This document shows, in pieces, positions 17,069-24,660 of a DNA stretch of 25,267 nt. The position numbers and the translations under genes were made by a program. Under the pieces are notes generated by a model. It made no database searches. It was not told the origin of the DNA and saw only the letters and a list, made by a program, of their open reading frames with translations. Position 1 is the stretch's first letter; every line of letters starts with the position of its first letter. Origin of the DNA: Ruminococcus sp. AF46-10NS (GTDB lineage: Bacteria; Bacillota; Clostridia; Lachnospirales; Lachnospiraceae); contig NZ_QRNF01000042.1 in NCBI RefSeq assembly GCF_003474435.1, positions 1 to 25,267 on the forward strand, written 5' to 3'.

Positions 17069-17956
17069 ATGATGCAGTTAAATGAATTTGCAGAAGAGGT
17101 ATTAGCAGGTGTTAGAGAGAAAGCAGATGGGGATTTTAGTGCATGGACTACTACCATTCATAAGAATAATGGTACCTCATTCATAGGGATTACAATTTCC
17201 GGTACAGAGAATCAGGCACAGCCGATCGTGTATCTTGACGGATATTATAATATGTTTCTCCATTCCAAGATTTCACTGAAAGAAGTTTCTGATACTGTTT
17301 ACGATGTGATTATGGAGCATATGAACTATGTTCCTGATGTCAAGATTACGGACCTGATGAACTGGAATCAGATGAAATCCAAAATATGTGTAAAGCTTAT
17401 CAATGCGGAACAGAATAGGGAACTGCTGACAGATATGCCACACCGTTTTTATCTGGACTTTGCGGTGGTGTATTACATAAAGATCAGTGAACGCGGAGAC
17501 GAATTAGAGACTATGGACGTTAAGAATAAATATCTGGATATGTGGGGGATTTCAGAAGAAGAACTGTACAGAACCGGAATGGAAAATATGGAAATATCCG
17601 ATCAGGTCTTCTTTAAGAATATGAAAGAGGTTCTCCCAATATGGCTGCAGAAAGAGGATGAGCCGTCGTTTCCGATGTATGTACTGACCAATGCCAGCCG
17701 TTATTATGGGGCTGCTGTTCTTTTGTTAAAAAAGGAACTGTCGAATATCAGCCAGAGCCTTGGTAACCTGATTATCCTTCCAAGCTCTCTGCATGAGCTG
17801 ATCGTATTACCAGAAAACCAGTATACCGGAGATTGTGAAGCGTGCGCAGAAATGGTAAAGAATGTCAATACATCTGTAGTTCTTCCGGAAGATTACTTAT
17901 CGGATCATGTGTACACTTACAACAGGGATACACAGGAATTAAAAATTGCAGCATAA
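17069..17956 (+). CDS. DUF5688 family protein
   Basis: A 295-residue protein that I place in DUF5688, a family of unknown function common on Clostridia mobile elements. Typical features are the N-terminal helix LNEFAEEVLAGVREK, the segment YLDGYYNMFLHSKISLKEVSD, the PHRFYLDFAVVYYIKI strand pair, and the C-terminal NLIILPSSLHELIVLPE. No catalytic motif stands out. AAAGGTTGGG lies ahead of the ATG. It is the last gene of the recombination operon and is followed by a terminator. Confidence 0.75.
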   Translation: MMQLNEFAEEVLAGVREKADGDFSAWTTTIHKNNGTSFIGITISGTENQAQPIVYLDGYYNMFLHSKISLKEVSDTVYDVIMEHMNYVPDVKITDLMNWNQMKSKICVKLINAEQNRELLTDMPHRFYLDFAVVYYIKISERGDELETMDVKNKYLDMWGISEEELYRTGMENMEISDQVFFKNMKEVLPIWLQKEDEPSFPMYVLTNASRYYGAAVLLLKKELSNISQSLGNLIILPSSLHELIVLPENQYTGDCEACAEMVKNVNTSVVLPEDYLSDHVYTYNRDTQELKIAA

Positions 17957-17972
17957 CAATTATTAATGTGGG

Positions 17973-18016
17973 ACAGTCAGGCAGATGCCTGGCTGTTCAA
18001 CAGATTTTATTTTTTG
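17973..18016 (+). terminator. Terminator of the recombination operon
   Basis: ACAGTCAGGC (17973-17982) pairs with GCCTGGCTGT (17987-17996) through ten base pairs, one a wobble, around the loop AGAT. A T-rich run follows (18006-18016). It lies 16 bases after the last operon gene. Confidence 0.75.
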
Positions 18017-18020
18017 TGGG

Positions 18021-18117
18021 GTAAATCTGACGTGTAGATGATTAGTAGTAAAATTATGGCATTTTATATTTGCCATGGCATAAAAACAAGTGTAAATCTA
18101 ACGACCGTCAGATTTAC
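18021..18117 (+). promoter_or_regulatory. Repeat-rich site upstream of the serine recombinase (res or operator)
   Basis: GTAAATCTGACG at 18021-18032 recurs as GTAAATCTAACG at 18092-18103 and in inverted form as CGTCAGATTTAC at 18106-18117. The last two make a 12-bp dyad with one mismatch and a 2-base centre, 24 bases before the recombinase start. Between them lie ATGGCA/TGCCAT repeats and the palindrome TGCCATGGCA (18071-18080). Paired dyads just upstream of a resolvase gene are the usual form of a res site that also serves as operator. Confidence 0.55.
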
Positions 18118-18140
18118 TACCATTGGAGGTGAGCTGAAAC

Positions 18141-18827
18141 TTGAAACTATATGGATATTGCCGTATCTCCACCCGAAAGCAGAACATAGAACGACAGGTA
18201 AGAAACATACTGGCAGTGTTCCCGGATGCAATCATCATCCGAGAAATCTATACCGGAACGAAATTTCAGGGCAGAAAGGAACTGGAAAAACTTCTGAAAA
18301 TTGTTCAAACCGGAGACACGATTATTTTCGATTCTGTCAGCAGGATGTCCCGTAATGCAGACGAGGGATTTCAACTATATGAAGAACTGTTCCGTAAGGG
18401 AATCCATCTCATTTTCTTAAAAGAGCCGCATATCAATACGGATACCTATAAAAAGGCAATGGGAAACCAGTTGAACATGACCGGAGATGCGGTTGATCTG
18501 ATTCTGGAAGGAATCAACAGGTATCTTCTGGAACTGGCAAAATCACAGATCAGACTTGCTTTTGAACAGGCTGAAAAAGAAGTATCTGATCTTCGCCAGC
18601 GTACCAAAGAGGGAATTGAAACTGCTAGATTAAACGGAAAGCAGATTGGACAGCTTACGGGACGTACTTATGAAACAAAAAAATCAAAAGAAGCCAAACG
18701 AATCATCATGAAGCATAATAATGACTTCGGTGGTTCTCTCACCGACATAGAAACAATGAAACAGGCTGGAATATCTAAAAAGACTTTCTACAAATATAAG
18801 AATGAACTAAAAAAGGAGTGGTTTTAA
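18141..18827 (+). CDS. Small serine recombinase (resolvase/invertase family)
   Basis: A 228-residue serine recombinase. The catalytic N-terminus is GYCRISTRKQNIERQ with nucleophile Ser10 and Arg8, then IFDSVSRMSRNADEG with the conserved arginines. A long helix follows, and a C-terminal helix-turn-helix (SLTDIETMKQAGISKKTFYKYK) binds the site. Its start is TTG, with GGAGGTGAG seven bases upstream and a repeat-rich region before that. It likely resolves element dimers or inverts a local segment. TAA is directly followed by the ATG of the next gene. Confidence 0.92.
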   Translation: MKLYGYCRISTRKQNIERQVRNILAVFPDAIIIREIYTGTKFQGRKELEKLLKIVQTGDTIIFDSVSRMSRNADEGFQLYEELFRKGIHLIFLKEPHINTDTYKKAMGNQLNMTGDAVDLILEGINRYLLELAKSQIRLAFEQAEKEVSDLRQRTKEGIETARLNGKQIGQLTGRTYETKKSKEAKRIIMKHNNDFGGSLTDIETMKQAGISKKTFYKYKNELKKEWF

Positions 18828-19234
18828 ATGCTTGCAGTCGTATCTACCTACCTGAAACATAATCAGAAAAAATATTATTTTACAGATTCCGTTCTCTGTA
18901 ATATCAGCTCAAAGAAAGAAGGATATAAATATGCAGAAGAACTGGAATGTACACTGATTGACAACATGCTTTAAATTCAAGTATCCGATCTGTGGATATT
19001 CAGAAGGAATCATTACCGGAATAGCAGAACCTGAAATCGGAACTGGAGATATTTGTATTTCCCGATTATATGATGTATTCTGCGGAGAAAATGCCCTCAT
19101 ATCATGTGACAGCTTTGAAGCCATTCATCATGACGATATTGAAGTCGTCATTGGAAACGACAAAACATCTGTACGAAGAGCTGTTCCCTCAAACATATAC
19201 TGAGGAATATCGAAAAGAAGTGGATTTTCTGTAA
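18828..19234 (+). pseudogene. Small unrecognised gene with two +1 frameshifts
   Basis: Starting at ATG 18828, behind AAAGGAGTGG, the frame reads MLAVVSTYLKHNQKKYYF to a stop at 18974. The next frame continues as FKFKYPICGYSEGIITGIAEPEIG from about 18970 to IGNDK. A second shift at the A4 run 19162-19165 then gives HLYEELFPQTYTEEYRKEVDFL and a stop at 19232-19234. Removing one base at each point yields 405 bases, exactly 135 codons, so one 134-residue gene is likely. It is adjacent to the resolvase, in the same orientation. I do not recognise the family. Confidence 0.6.
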
Positions 19235-19335
19235 GATACTACCCTATTTTTCTGCCATGGCAAAAAAAGTTGCCTTCGCATATATAAATAGCTACTGACA
19301 ATATTATTTGCCAGTCATTTATTTTTAAATAACTG

Positions 19336-19369
19336 CCTATCGGAACCTGAAATTCAGCGTTCTGGTAGG
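19336..19369 (+). terminator. Long hairpin downstream of the resolvase unit
   Basis: CCTATCGGAAC (19336-19346) pairs with GTTCTGGTAGG (19359-19369) using two wobbles. The inner CTGA/TCAG adds four pairs. The wobbles favour the plus-strand RNA. AT-rich DNA with several T runs follows, so it may terminate the resolvase transcript or be part of a structured RNA. Confidence 0.45.
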
Positions 19370-19465
19370 TAAGAAAAAATATTTTTCTTTATTTTTTCTC
19401 TATTGCTTTTCCATACCGCACCTGCTACTATTATTTCATAAATATTCCGAAACGGGGTGAGCATC

Positions 19466-19501
19466 ATGGACGATAACTGGGGTATCGGTCGGGAAGTATA
19501 A
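19466..19501 (+). CDS. Micro-ORF 1 (MDDNWGIGREV)
   Basis: An 11-residue frame starts at an ATG preceded by GGGGTGAG with five bases between. A second unit 63 bases later has nearly the same ribosome site and the same codons for DNWGI, so this is unlikely to be chance. It could be a signalling or leader peptide. I know of no match. Confidence 0.35.
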   Translation: MDDNWGIGREV

Positions 19502-19528
19502 TCGTTTTTTAGAAATAAGGTGAGTACC

Positions 19529-19552
19529 ATGGATAACTGGGGTATTGATTAG
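19529..19552 (+). CDS. Micro-ORF 2 (MDNWGID)
   Basis: A 7-residue frame starts at an ATG preceded by AAGGTGAG. It aligns with micro-ORF 1 across ribosome site and coding sequence, with one missing codon and a TAG where unit 1 has CGG. After the TAG the alignment continues (GGAAG-ATAATC), so this copy may be a shortened version. Confidence 0.3.
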   Translation: MDNWGID

Positions 19553-19578
19553 GAAGAATAATCTCATGAATCAGATTA

Positions 19579-19615
19579 GGGCAGGCACTGCCGTCTGCCC
19601 TTACTCCTTTCCTCT
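19579..19615 (+). terminator. Terminator after the micro-ORFs
   Basis: GGGCAG (19579-19584) and CTGCCC (19595-19600) form a GC-rich stem, followed by the pyrimidine-rich TTACTCCTTTCCTCT. It lies between the micro-ORFs and the convergent minus-strand gene. Confidence 0.55.
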
Positions 19616-19648
19616 AATAGCTATATCTCTTTATCATTTCATGCCTAA

Positions 19649-21250
19649 TTAAACGAAATTGAAAAATTTAATTTTTTTACCCGGTTGATTCTTTTTAAAT
19701 AATAAGCAGACCAATGCCATAATAGTGCCTGACCACTTAGAATCAATTCCTATAGCATCCAAATCAAATTCTCGAATGCCGTTGAAACACCATTTACACT
19801 CATCTCTTCCATTAAGTATATCTACAAGATGTAGTGATTCCATCTTTGAAAACAAAATCTTTCTAAGTCCATTTTTCTTGATTCTATAGATTGCTTTGTT
19901 GGTTATAAGCAGACCATTTTTGCCATAAAACATTATCGCACTGTCCTTATAAAATAATGGTTCTTCTTCAGCATCAAAATATCGTGATGCTGCACGCACC
20001 TCCACAACTTTATACAATAAATCTACATTTACATCCCTAGTTGCACATCCACTGTAGTCTATTGCCAATGTATTTAAGTCTTTTAAAATAGTTTCTATAG
20101 TCTCTTTACTATTCAAACACTGACACATAGCATCCAATGCTTTTTGGCATCCTAATGATTTAAAGTCACCTGATTTTGAATAATCAATAATTTCATTTGC
20201 CGGGCACGCAGAATCAGATGAATTTTCTTCCGAAACAGCTTCTGATGAACTGGTATCCGTATTATTTTTCTGAACAACACGATCAATGCTTTCTTTTTGC
20301 AAATTATCGCTTATCAGTGTAAGAAGCTTTTTAATTCTATTTCCCATTAGTGGATCTATAATTTCTGATGTGAATAAATAATAACCATTCCATAAGACTG
20401 ATCCGTCTAATTTAGTTGTTACTTCATGTTTAACAAAATCTTTCCATTCACAATAATACACTTTTCCATCATTGTTATACCAACGTATTTTTTTATCAGT
20501 TATCGCTATTTGACGTGGAAATTGAGCTTCTTGTGATATTGGGTAAGTTATCAACCCAAGTACTTTTTCATCTTTCAACACACCTAACTCATTATAGGTT
20601 TTCTCTGTATAAGGACGATTCGAAGCCTCAAGGTCACGAAGATCGTCTTTTAACACAAAATTTTCACGATTAATCCACCCTTGAGCAAACTGATCTATCG
20701 CAGTAATAATACATTTTCTTGTTCTTTCATTCTGCTCTACAGTGTTTTCAGAAAATTGTTCTGTATTTTTATCTTCCTTGACGATTGTATTCTGTTCATC
20801 ATCAGAAAACTGTGCAGGATTTTCTAAAAACTCTTTAACCTGTCTTCTCAAATCACTTAAAATATGCACTAATTCCCATGTATAATATTTAAAAAGCTTT
20901 CCATCAATATAGATACCACCTTCCGGGCATACTTCAATTTTTAGATTTTCTAAATTATGCCAAGAATAGAACAACTGTATTCCCTCAATTTCATCCGTCC
21001 TTTTCTGGTAAACATACATACCATGTTCCGTAATTGCTATAACATATTTGGGAATTTTAGGATTATACTGCATTTTTTCACACAAAAGATAAATTTCACA
21101 TTCATTTGGTAAATTAACTGCATTGTTGAAATACTTGAAATCTTCGTGCTGCTTAATGTTATATAAATTCCAAAAATAGAATCCGTTTGCTTTAGTACAA
21201 GCATTATCATTGCTGTGTGATTTGCAAACCGTTTCCACTAAATCCAGCAA
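19649..21250 (-). CDS. Protein with three PH-like repeats (C-terminal part of a split gene)
   Basis: The readable part is 533 residues from a TTG at 21250. The same frame stays open, with coding-like sequence, back to about 21437, and there is no ATG or ribosome site in it. I see three copies of a beta-rich, PH-like unit whose core strands read YVIAITEHGMYVYQ (69-82), RQIAITDKKIRWYN (246-259) and NGLLITNKAIYRIK (445-458), each followed by a tryptophan- or lysine-bearing strand. Low-complexity acidic linkers (about 145-175 and 325-350) separate them. Such units usually bind proteins or membranes; the ligand is unknown. It is most likely the continuation of the zinc-ribbon gene upstream, split by a +1 shift. 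Confidence 0.65.
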   Translation of the reverse strand: MLDLVETVCKSHSNDNACTKANGFYFWNLYNIKQHEDFKYFNNAVNLPNECEIYLLCEKMQYNPKIPKYVIAITEHGMYVYQKRTDEIEGIQLFYSWHNLENLKIEVCPEGGIYIDGKLFKYYTWELVHILSDLRRQVKEFLENPAQFSDDEQNTIVKEDKNTEQFSENTVEQNERTRKCIITAIDQFAQGWINRENFVLKDDLRDLEASNRPYTEKTYNELGVLKDEKVLGLITYPISQEAQFPRQIAITDKKIRWYNNDGKVYYCEWKDFVKHEVTTKLDGSVLWNGYYLFTSEIIDPLMGNRIKKLLTLISDNLQKESIDRVVQKNNTDTSSSEAVSEENSSDSACPANEIIDYSKSGDFKSLGCQKALDAMCQCLNSKETIETILKDLNTLAIDYSGCATRDVNVDLLYKVVEVRAASRYFDAEEEPLFYKDSAIMFYGKNGLLITNKAIYRIKKNGLRKILFSKMESLHLVDILNGRDECKWCFNGIREFDLDAIGIDSKWSGTIMALVCLLFKKNQPGKKIKFFNFV

Positions 21251-21413
21251 TTTTTTTCTGTCATAATCAATTTCCCTAGCCTTTTCTATTTTCTCTATTA
21301 CACTATTATAAAAATTAAAGGTATCTGTGGCTTCTTGATTATGCTCATCGAATTCATCATCTCGTGCAGATTTTACCGTTTCTAAAACCTTTTCCTTTTC
21401 TTCTAAAGATTTA

Positions 21414-22688
21414 TCATATTTTAAATTTTTTTCTACAGCAGCCTTTTAAATATAAATCAAAATGCAATTTGTTCAACACATGATTCCAATTTGTAAAAAT
21501 ACCAGAAAGCATAAACTTATATTTAAGATTATGAAAACTGTCTATAATTTTTGATACAGCTTCTGCATTCTCATTTGGCAGTTCCGATAATTTTACAAAA
21601 TCATTAATATCACTACTACATTCTTCTGCAACCTCATCAATCCTTTGATCTATATAAGTGTTCCAGAAGCCATATTCTTTCGCATAAAGAATGATTCCCG
21701 TCTTCGGATTCATTCGATTTTCCCCTAAAAGACGGACTAATAAATATATAGGTTCTTCAGATGTTGGATCTTCTAAAAATGCCTGTAGTCCAGAAGCTAC
21801 TAACCATTCCGAATCAATCTCACTTTCTTTATTATTCATATAATTGTACACATTGTTCATAATGCTATCTGACTTGCTCGTATTAAAAAAAGTGTCCTCA
21901 ATTATATTGGCATTTTTCAATTTATTTAGTGCTATAGTATAACAAACTGTATATATTCTTAATACTGAATCCACAACACATTGCTTTGTTTCTTCATTGT
22001 CGAAAAGTTCTTCTTTAGCTTTTTGAACCTCCTGCATATTATTGTTAAATTCTTTCGTGTCTGAAAAAGAGGTTAAAAATGCACTTCCTGCATTCATCAT
22101 CTGAGCCTTAAAATATCCTTTTACAGCTCCTTTAATACCAAAGCCACCTCCGCCCCACGCATTCCTATGTACATTCCTTATATAGTCATGGTATTCTTTT
22201 ATCTCAGTATCAAGCTTTAATATTTTTAAGTATTCTACAATAATGGGTTCCATTAGCGAAGCTGCATCAAGTTCTTCTCCATAATTGCTGATAAAATAAT
22301 TCACATCGCATTCCATGATCTTATTTTTCATCAAAAGATCAATAGCTGCATTTATTGCTCCTTCAAGTATAATTGAAAACGATTGCGGCATTTGCTCTAT
22401 AACATTATCTATGTTCCCAAATTCGTCATACATTTTTCCAGCTAAAATTTTTATTTGATCCCGTTTCTGGCAAAAATCACTTATCAAACGAATCCTATAG
22501 TCCATTTTAGAATCAATCTCAAATTTATAATCTCCAATATCGTAAGAAGCAACAATCTTTTTTTGCTGAATTGACTTTTCTTTTTCAATATCTTCTAAAA
22601 TAATATCTGTCGGACAACCGCAGTTTGGACAAGCGGCAGCTCTATCGGAAAATTCTTTTCCACATTCAGTGCATTTAATCAAAGCCAT
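21414..22688 (-). CDS. Zinc-ribbon protein (N-terminal part of a split gene)
   Basis: A 424-residue product. It starts with a four-cysteine zinc ribbon (Cys6, Cys9, Cys20, Cys23), then a helical region with a glycine-rich patch AWGGGGFGIKGAVKG near residues 177-191 that could lie on or insert in membrane. GAGGA lies seven bases before the ATG. The natural sequence DLYLK is followed, in the +1 frame after an A4 run (21444-21447), by AAVEKNLKYDKSLEEKEK. In the zero frame only KGCCRKKFKI and a stop follow. Removing one base makes 22688-19649 exactly 1013 codons. The protein would then be 1012 residues: zinc ribbon, helical middle, three PH-like repeats. Function unknown; no enzyme motif is seen. 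Confidence 0.8.
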   Translation of the reverse strand: MALIKCTECGKEFSDRAAACPNCGCPTDIILEDIEKEKSIQQKKIVASYDIGDYKFEIDSKMDYRIRLISDFCQKRDQIKILAGKMYDEFGNIDNVIEQMPQSFSIILEGAINAAIDLLMKNKIMECDVNYFISNYGEELDAASLMEPIIVEYLKILKLDTEIKEYHDYIRNVHRNAWGGGGFGIKGAVKGYFKAQMMNAGSAFLTSFSDTKEFNNNMQEVQKAKEELFDNEETKQCVVDSVLRIYTVCYTIALNKLKNANIIEDTFFNTSKSDSIMNNVYNYMNNKESEIDSEWLVASGLQAFLEDPTSEEPIYLLVRLLGENRMNPKTGIILYAKEYGFWNTYIDQRIDEVAEECSSDINDFVKLSELPNENAEAVSKIIDSFHNLKYKFMLSGIFTNWNHVLNKLHFDLYLKGCCRKKFKI

Positions 22689-22796
22689 ATTAATATCCTC
22701 ATTTCTTCAATTTTTTATTGAGACAAGTGACATCCTTACTCTTAATGCGTTAAAAATGCATCTAGTGTCTTTATTTTATCACTTCTCCTTAACATT

Positions 22797-22815
22797 TTCT
22801 ACTTTAAAAGTAGAA
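22797..22815. promoter_or_regulatory. Palindromic operator between divergent genes
   Basis: TTCTACTTT-A-AAAGTAGAA is a perfect 9-bp dyad around one base. It lies between the zinc-ribbon gene (minus) and the Xre repressor (plus), about 82 bases before the repressor start. It is a plausible binding site for that repressor, controlling both directions. Confidence 0.5.
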
Positions 22816-22897
22816 TCATATCATTTTATCTATCTTTGAAAGCGTTAATAAAAGAAACCATTTGAAATAAACTATATGCATGGGAGGTCTCATGCAC

Positions 22898-23245
22898 ATG
22901 AATAATACGAATAACTTAGAAGCCATTGGAAAAAGAATTTCCCTGACCCGACGTGCTAAAGGCATGACACAAGAAAATCTTGCTGAAAAACTTGGTGTAA
23001 GTCCAAAACATATTTCACATATAGAATGCGGTACTTCGTCCCTGTCTCTGAAAAGTCTCATTGAATTTTGTAAAATATTTGATTGCAGCATGGATTACAT
23101 TATCTTTGGAAACAGTGAATCTAAGCTTCTTTCAAAATTACCTTCAGAAATTACCGATATTCTTCATACCGGAACAGATGCCGATTTAGATCGTCTAAAC
23201 CGTTATTTGCAGGTCTATGTAGAATTATTACCAGACCATAAATAA
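22898..23245 (+). CDS. Xre-family HTH repressor
   Basis: A 115-residue transcription regulator with an N-terminal HTH_3 domain: IGKRISLTRRAKGMTQENLAEKLGVSPKHISHIECG, followed by LSLKSLIEFCKIFDCSMDYIIFG. The short C-terminal part is helical and may dimerise. GGGAGG lies ten bases before the ATG at 22898. An ATG at 22892 (MHMNN) is also possible but too close to the ribosome site; an ATG at 22880 overlaps it. A perfect palindrome upstream is its likely operator. It probably keeps element genes quiet. Confidence 0.85.
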   Translation: MNNTNNLEAIGKRISLTRRAKGMTQENLAEKLGVSPKHISHIECGTSSLSLKSLIEFCKIFDCSMDYIIFGNSESKLLSKLPSEITDILHTGTDADLDRLNRYLQVYVELLPDHK

Positions 23246-23249
23246 ATGC

Positions 23250-23284
23250 GAAAAAATATTCCCACCGCCTAATCGACGGTGGGA
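23250..23284 (-). terminator. Terminator between Xre and HTH genes
   Basis: TCCCACCG (23260-23267) and CGGTGGGA (23277-23284) form a perfect 8-bp stem. In the minus direction a TTTTTT run follows (23256-23251), so it ends the 61-residue HTH gene. It may also stop the converging Xre transcript. Confidence 0.75.
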
Positions 23285-23293
23285 TATCTGTTG

Positions 23294-23479
23294 TTAATAT
23301 AATCTTGTATTATGATTCACATATTCGATAACAGACTGTCTGGATATTTTCCAAATCCTTCCGATTTTAAAAGCATGAAGCTTTCCTTCCTTTAACAAAC
23401 GGTATGCATTGTTTTTCCCAATGTTCAACATTTGGCATACATCATCTATCGTTACCATGTCTTCATACGTCTCAAACAT
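23294..23479 (-). CDS. Excisionase-type HTH protein
   Basis: A 61-residue DNA-binding protein of the HTH_17/excisionase kind: the helix-turn-helix VTIDDVCQMLNIGKNNAYRLLKEG and the wing LHAFKIGRIWKISRQSVIEYV. GGAGG lies seven bases before the ATG. It stands alone on the minus strand beside the mobilization region and not with the integrases. It may regulate the mob genes, be a second directionality factor, or help shape the origin of transfer. It is distinct from the 62-residue protein at 8510. Confidence 0.78.
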   Translation of the reverse strand: MFETYEDMVTIDDVCQMLNIGKNNAYRLLKEGKLHAFKIGRIWKISRQSVIEYVNHNTRLY

Positions 23480-23590
23480 CTTGAATCCTCCAATCCTTTA
23501 TTTCTTATTATCATGTTGCTTTCTTAATCAAACATGACCTCAACGGTGCGTACATAATCAATGTTAATCTTAAATAACGTTACTAACATA

Positions 23591-23657
23591 TTGGTAAAGA
23601 ATAGATCGGTACACTTCGTTATTTAACGAATGTGTACCCTTTTTCTATTCTTGCCAA
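23591..23657 (+). other. oriT-like nested inverted repeat upstream of mob genes
   Basis: Outer arms TTGGTAAAGAATAG (23591-23604) and CTATTCTTGCCAA (23645-23657) pair almost fully. Inner arms GGTACAC (23608-23614) with GTGTACC (23632-23638), and TTCGTT (23615-23620) with AACGAA (23625-23630), close on a 4-base loop. It lies 43 bases before the MobC-like gene, the usual place for an origin of transfer. The T5 run after the inner hairpin also makes it terminator-like. The nick site is not identified. Confidence 0.5.
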
Positions 23658-23700
23658 CGGTATGATTACGCTAAAATTTTAAAAACCAGGAGGAATTCTT

Positions 23701-24009
23701 ATGAATCAAAGTAAAGATGTCAGAAACATTCAAAAGAAATTTAAAATAAACAAAGCTGAAGAAATCTTACTTACTCAGCGAATCAATAAGAGTGGATTAA
23801 CTGCCAGTGAATATATCCGTCAGTCTGTTCTCCATGATAACCCAGTAGCTGTTATTGATAAAGCAAATATCATAATCCCACAACTTGCAGATATTTCAAG
23901 TCTTACCAATGATTTGCTCGACTGTGACACCCTACCCCCAGATCAAAGAGATATTGTTAATCTTATTCAGAAAGGAGTTCATGAATTATGGCAATCTTTA
24001 AGCAAGTAG
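23701..24009 (+). CDS. MobC-like mobilization accessory protein
   Basis: A 102-residue protein with a ribbon-helix-helix start (KKFKINKAEEILLTQRINKSGLTASEYIRQSVL) typical of MobC/relaxosome proteins. These bind the origin of transfer and help open DNA for the relaxase. AGGAGG sits eight bases ahead of the ATG. It overlaps the relaxase gene by 22 bases, so the two are coupled. The oriT-like fold lies directly upstream. Confidence 0.8.
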   Translation: MNQSKDVRNIQKKFKINKAEEILLTQRINKSGLTASEYIRQSVLHDNPVAVIDKANIIIPQLADISSLTNDLLDCDTLPPDQRDIVNLIQKGVHELWQSLSK

Positions 24010-24509
24010 AATCAGGAATCAATCCGTATGCAGAAGACTATATGGCTACAAAAATTGCATATATTCTTCGTCCTGAAGCCATCCTATCCAACTACTGGGG
24101 TGGCTATGGATTCGTAAAAGGAACACTTCAGGAAGTAACAGAACAGTTCTACATTGTCAGAAACTTATACCATAAAAGTAATTACATTCCTCTCAGGCAT
24201 TTTGTCTTGTCTTTTGATCCATATTATGAATACGATATTACGCCTTTTCAGGCATATCAGATTGCTGAAAAGGTATGTAAAATCTTTGCGGACGCACAAT
24301 ATCAGGTTGTCTTCTCTGTCCATGAAAACACCAATCATCTTCACGTTCATATCCTTGTAAACACGATAGATTTGACTAATGGTATGCTCTATAATTGTGA
24401 TATGCATAATTTCTATGCCGTCAGAGACCATGTTAAATTTGTTCTGCAATCATACCGATTATGGTATGGAAATCGTCCACTACTTTTACATAAGCAGCCT
24501 TTCCTATAG
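23988..24509 (+). CDS. Short MOB-type relaxase
   Basis: A 173-residue relaxase/mobilization nuclease. The three-histidine metal site is HLHVH (117-121) in ENTNHLHVHILVNTID. A candidate nucleophile is Tyr25 in KIAYILRPE, and the RHFVLSFDP strand is typical of the fold. It should nick the origin and lead transfer with help from another element's secretion system. The product ends right after the catalytic domain, whereas many relaxases have a long C-terminal tail; I see no remnant of one downstream, so it may be naturally minimal. GGAG lies ten bases upstream. Confidence 0.82.
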   Translation: MAIFKQVESGINPYAEDYMATKIAYILRPEAILSNYWGGYGFVKGTLQEVTEQFYIVRNLYHKSNYIPLRHFVLSFDPYYEYDITPFQAYQIAEKVCKIFADAQYQVVFSVHENTNHLHVHILVNTIDLTNGMLYNCDMHNFYAVRDHVKFVLQSYRLWYGNRPLLLHKQPFL

Positions 24510-24590
24510 AAGTATTCCTAGCAATACCCAGATTATCATTATATAAACAATTAACTTGAATAAATATTTTCTTTATAGTATTATAAATGC

Positions 24591-24660
24591 GGAGCATTAG
24601 TTTATTATGGTAGAACACCTTTTATGGAGGGAGGTCCCGGTTCAATTCCGGGATGCTAAA
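24591..24660 (+). tRNA. Degenerate tRNA-like sequence
   Basis: The 70-base segment has a textbook T arm (CCCGG-TTCAATT-CCGGG), a tRNA-like D arm (GTTT, loop ATTATGGTA, GAAC), and an acceptor stem with five of seven pairs (AGCAT with ATGCT). The anticodon arm is defective: CCT-TTTATGG-AGG gives only three pairs and a possible UAU anticodon, and the length is short. It is probably a tRNA pseudogene or mimic. Its 3' arm can instead pair with a downstream repeat. Confidence 0.45.

Larger units (their letters stand above)
19235..19648 (+). other. Gene-poor region with hairpins and two micro-ORFs
   Basis: This stretch has no ordinary gene. It holds the palindrome TGCCATGGCA (19253-19262), a long hairpin at 19336-19369, AT-rich DNA, two tandem micro-ORFs at 19466 and 19529, and a terminator hairpin at 19579-19600. 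The order suggests a short transcript that starts after 19400 and ends at 19600. Confidence 0.5.

Noticed and set aside
21440..21450. T-TTA-AAA slippery heptamer at the end of the zinc-ribbon frame, suggesting programmed -1 frameshifting
   Set aside because: The -1 frame meets a TAG stop three codons later. The coding continuation is in the +1 frame, so a -1 signal does not explain it.
24591..24660. Functional tRNA gene
   Set aside because: The anticodon stem has only three pairs, the acceptor ends are mismatched and the length is short, so I record it as tRNA-like and degenerate.
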